This document shows, piece after piece, positions 44,761 to 47,002 of a stretch of 47,002 nucleotides of DNA. Under the pieces are notes generated by a model that was given only the letters and a program-made list of their open reading frames with translations, was not told where the DNA came from and did no database searches. Within the stretch, counting starts at the first letter, position 1. Each line of letters starts with the position of its first letter. This DNA comes from a virus: the IMG/VR virus record IMGVR_UViG_3300025309_000020, positions 1 to 47,002 of that record. One strand, 5' to 3'. The position numbers and the translations under genes were made by a program.

Positions 44761-46685
44761 CCAGTCACCCCCGTACTTCGGACCCGCCGCCCCGGTCGCA
44801 GGGTCGTAGATTGTTTAGGCAGATCGAGCCGGGTATGTTCCGCCGTCTGCCGGTAGTGTTGCGCGATATTTGCCAAGTTCGGATTCAGCCGGGCAAAGGC
44901 GGCCAGGTTGCCGGTCCGACAGTCAAGCGGTTCGTTCGGCCCGAGCTTGATCCATTTATGCCCGACAACCACACCGCTCTTCCGGTCAACCCGCTTCTCT
45001 TCGTTGGTCAGCATCTTGAAATACTCCGCCGTGTAGTGTTTTGGGAAATGACAGTAGCCGGGTCCGGGACTGGGGATCTTGTTGAGCCGATTGAACACGG
45101 TTTCTTTGGCTTCGTCGGTGTTGATTGGAAATTGCAGGGTCTTCTTGCCCTTCTCCCCCTGCCATGATCCTTTACCAAGCAGCGGCCCGGAGTATTGCGC
45201 CTTGCCTTTGGTGGCGTAGATGTTCCGCCTCTTTCGTGGCCGGGTAAAGTCAAACACCCTGGAAGGGAGATACCCTGAATCGATCATGCCGCCGGCAACT
45301 CCGAGCACCGTTCCGTCCTGTCTTACGAATTTCCGGAGAAACTGGTCGTCAAGGTGGCTCCATATGTCATCACGTTCAGGATCGCCGGGAATTACCACGT
45401 AATCGAGGGACCACGATTCAGCACCGAGACCCCAACCAAGGATTTCAAGCTCGATCCTGGAATTCTTGCCGCCCTGCACATCCGCGCCAATAGTTACCAT
45501 CAGCACCTCGTCAGGGATCATGTCGGGCGTGTAGTCGTCCAGGCGGTCGCCGGAGAATTGACCGTGCTCTACTTTGTCGCCCTTCTCTTCCCATGTTTCA
45601 GCTAAATCTTGATTTACGAATGTCTTTAGCTCTGTTAAATCACCTGATTGTGCTTTAATATTTACCTGTATCCACTCCCGTGCATAAAATGACCACGATC
45701 TATTTCTGCTATACCCTCCCCAGATATGGGCGCCGAGATGTCGTGGTGCCATAATCCTCTTGTTTTCTTCGTTAAAAAACATATCTTTGTCTTCATCATA
45801 CCAGTTTCCATCGTCTGTTTGCCACCTCCCCCCGTCGTCCATCTTCTTATAGTCTTTATAATAAATAACGCATCCGTTATATTTACAAATATATGGAGTG
45901 TTTTCTTGGCTTTCCTTCACTTTTAATTGCGAAAATTCAAGTTTTTGCATTACCCCACAGTGAGGACACGGCAGAAAACGATAAAAAACCATATCTGCTG
46001 TAGATATCGATTTTTCAATAAGGCAGATACCCTTGGTTTGAGGCGTACTACCTCGGATACTTTTTGGAAAAGTTGCTTGATCAAGGCGCCCGTCACCAAG
46101 TTTTGTTGGTGAGCCCTCCCCGCCTATATCTAAATCAAACGCGGCAAGTTCATCATAAATACCAACATCTTTCGTCATCGCCCGATAATTTTTAGGAGAT
46201 TTACCGCCTTTGATGTCTAAAGCTACGCCATTTTTAAAAAGTTTTACGTCCATCGTGTTGTCAGATGAACGTTTTTCAGAGCCTCCGGCAATTAGCTCGT
46301 TTACAGCCGGTACGGCAGCCATCGAGGGGTTAATTTGTGTTTTTACAAAGGCTACTGCGTCCCCGTCTGATGGTTGCCATATTGCGATATTACGAAACTT
46401 CCTAACGATATAGTAAAAAGCTGCAATAATTAAACACTTTGTATACCCTATGCGCTTTGGCTTCATGAATGAGAATATTTCTATATCATCGCTCGTCATC
46501 CAGTTGAGCAAAGCTCTCTGATATGCATAACACTTCCACTCACCAACTTGCCCAGTTGCCGCCCTGGTCATCCTGAAGTTCTTTTCTGACCATTTATCGC
46601 ACAACAGGGGAGGTAATACTTTAAACGCCGCGATTCCCGCACAAAAAGCATCTTCTACTTTTTTTATATCAAAGGGCGCCGACAT
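44757..46685 (-). CDS. Terminase large subunit, GpA family
   Basis: 642 residues of the lambda gpA type. N-terminal region to ~70, adenine/Walker A variant KPKRIGYTK (75-83), Walker B VGIYDE (174-179), and a CPHCG...CKYNGC zinc-ribbon insertion around 245-275. The C-terminal nuclease begins VTIGADVQGGKNSRIELEIL (~400) and ends GNLAAFARLNPNLANIA. It cuts and pumps DNA into proheads with the Nu1-like subunit upstream, which it overlaps by 17 bp. Length matches gpA (641). Confidence 0.97.
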   Translation of the reverse strand: MSAPFDIKKVEDAFCAGIAAFKVLPPLLCDKWSEKNFRMTRAATGQVGEWKCYAYQRALLNWMTSDDIEIFSFMKPKRIGYTKCLIIAAFYYIVRKFRNIAIWQPSDGDAVAFVKTQINPSMAAVPAVNELIAGGSEKRSSDNTMDVKLFKNGVALDIKGGKSPKNYRAMTKDVGIYDELAAFDLDIGGEGSPTKLGDGRLDQATFPKSIRGSTPQTKGICLIEKSISTADMVFYRFLPCPHCGVMQKLEFSQLKVKESQENTPYICKYNGCVIYYKDYKKMDDGGRWQTDDGNWYDEDKDMFFNEENKRIMAPRHLGAHIWGGYSRNRSWSFYAREWIQVNIKAQSGDLTELKTFVNQDLAETWEEKGDKVEHGQFSGDRLDDYTPDMIPDEVLMVTIGADVQGGKNSRIELEILGWGLGAESWSLDYVVIPGDPERDDIWSHLDDQFLRKFVRQDGTVLGVAGGMIDSGYLPSRVFDFTRPRKRRNIYATKGKAQYSGPLLGKGSWQGEKGKKTLQFPINTDEAKETVFNRLNKIPSPGPGYCHFPKHYTAEYFKMLTNEEKRVDRKSGVVVGHKWIKLGPNEPLDCRTGNLAAFARLNPNLANIAQHYRQTAEHTRLDLPKQSTTLRPGRRVRSTGVTG

Positions 46686-47002
46686 CTATTTTAAGTTCTG
46701 CGATAACATTTTTTGCCCTTGCAATATGCTCTTCAGCTATTTGGATGTCGGGACCGGTTAATTCCGGATTACTCCTTTTCATTGATGGCGTAATCCCGTC
46801 AAGGATAGGGTGAATCTGTGTCGCCGCTTGCCGCAAAACGGATGTGAGTAGTTCAACTGGTGCTACCAAACTTTCAGCGATGTCATTCTCGCGCTTCTTT
46901 TCACGCCACTTCTCAAATTCCAATTTATTTTGAAACTGGTTATCGTCTTCCGCCTCGCCGTCGGTCTCATGGATCTGCCCGGAATTGATCCCCCGGAGAT
47001 AG
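46669..47002 (-). CDS. Terminase small subunit, C-terminal part (cut by window edge)
   Basis: The frame is open to the window end: no stop is found through codons ...SGQIHETDGEAEDD... An internal TTG at 46923 is not a convincing start. The visible ~110 residues are helical and charged (EFEKWREKKRENDIAESLV, then APVELLTSVLRQAATQIH and HIARAKNVIAELKID), like the C-terminal gpA-interacting part of Nu1-type subunits. The N-terminal DNA-binding half lies outside. Call rests mainly on its place before the GpA gene. Confidence 0.7.
   Translation of the reverse strand, partial: YLRGINSGQIHETDGEAEDDNQFQNKLEFEKWREKKRENDIAESLVAPVELLTSVLRQAATQIHPILDGITPSMKRSNPELTGPDIQIAEEHIARAKNVIAELKIDVGAL

Noticed and set aside
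1-47002. CRISPR arrays, tRNA genes, integrase, attachment sites
   Set aside because: No regularly spaced repeats beyond the short iteron-like block, no cloverleaf with a plausible anticodon arm, and no recombinase motif were seen; the phage may still be temperate, with such genes outside the window.

Overview
The window is almost wall-to-wall phage: about 47 kb of a tailed double-stranded DNA phage or prophage (Caudoviricetes, long-tail type). Evidence includes a GpA-type terminase, a lambda-family portal, a Mu gpT-like major capsid protein, a tail tube, a frameshifted G/GT tail chaperone pair, a 1356-residue tape measure, DnaB, YqaJ exonuclease, MazG, a SleB-type endolysin and several HNH nucleases. 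I see no integrase, tRNA, CRISPR array or bacterial housekeeping gene. The right edge cuts the small terminase gene, so the genome continues. The host cannot be read directly. A PHA depolymerase-like gene and an exported protein with a C-terminal Cys-rich motif would suit a Gram-negative proteobacterial or desulfobacterial host, but that is weak inference.

Layout. (1) 1-1000: repeats at the edge, a displaced Z-like virion gene and a small XRE regulator, leftward. (2) 1018-2330: a divergent control region starts a short rightward unit. Its 5' leader carries what looks like a type III hammerhead ribozyme (1171-1222), followed by four small genes, two of them behind near-identical hairpin/ribosome-binding cassettes, and a terminator. 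(3) 20549 down to 2197: a long leftward early operon starting at a Rha-type regulator. It holds many very small, translationally coupled genes, then RHH / Ref-type nuclease / YqaJ (own promoter at 15826-15854), MazG, SNF2-like helicase, homing HNH, DNA methyltransferase, VRR-NUC, HNH, a replication initiator-like protein, DnaB, zinc-ribbon proteins and finally a PhaZ-like hydrolase with a 31-residue membrane peptide. (4) 20595-22493: overlapping divergent promoters whose -35 boxes form a perfect inverted repeat. Rightward transcription first makes a ~320-nt leader with a multi-stem RNA, then an ASCH protein, an XRE protein, three further small genes and a strong terminator. (5) 47002 down to 22492: the leftward late operon: terminases, gpW-like protein, portal, protease/scaffold, cement protein, capsid, neck, tail tube, G/GT, tape measure, tail tip and fibres, an exported polysaccharide lyase-like protein, a lipoprotein, lysis genes.

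The most notable items are the hammerhead ribozyme, the structured leader before the ASCH gene, the phage-borne PHA depolymerase-like gene, terminator-like hairpins placed directly before the start codons of an HNH nuclease and of the SNF2 helicase, and the secreted lyase island. Many genes here are under 60 codons. I added those that have a ribosome-binding site and stop/start overlap with their neighbours.
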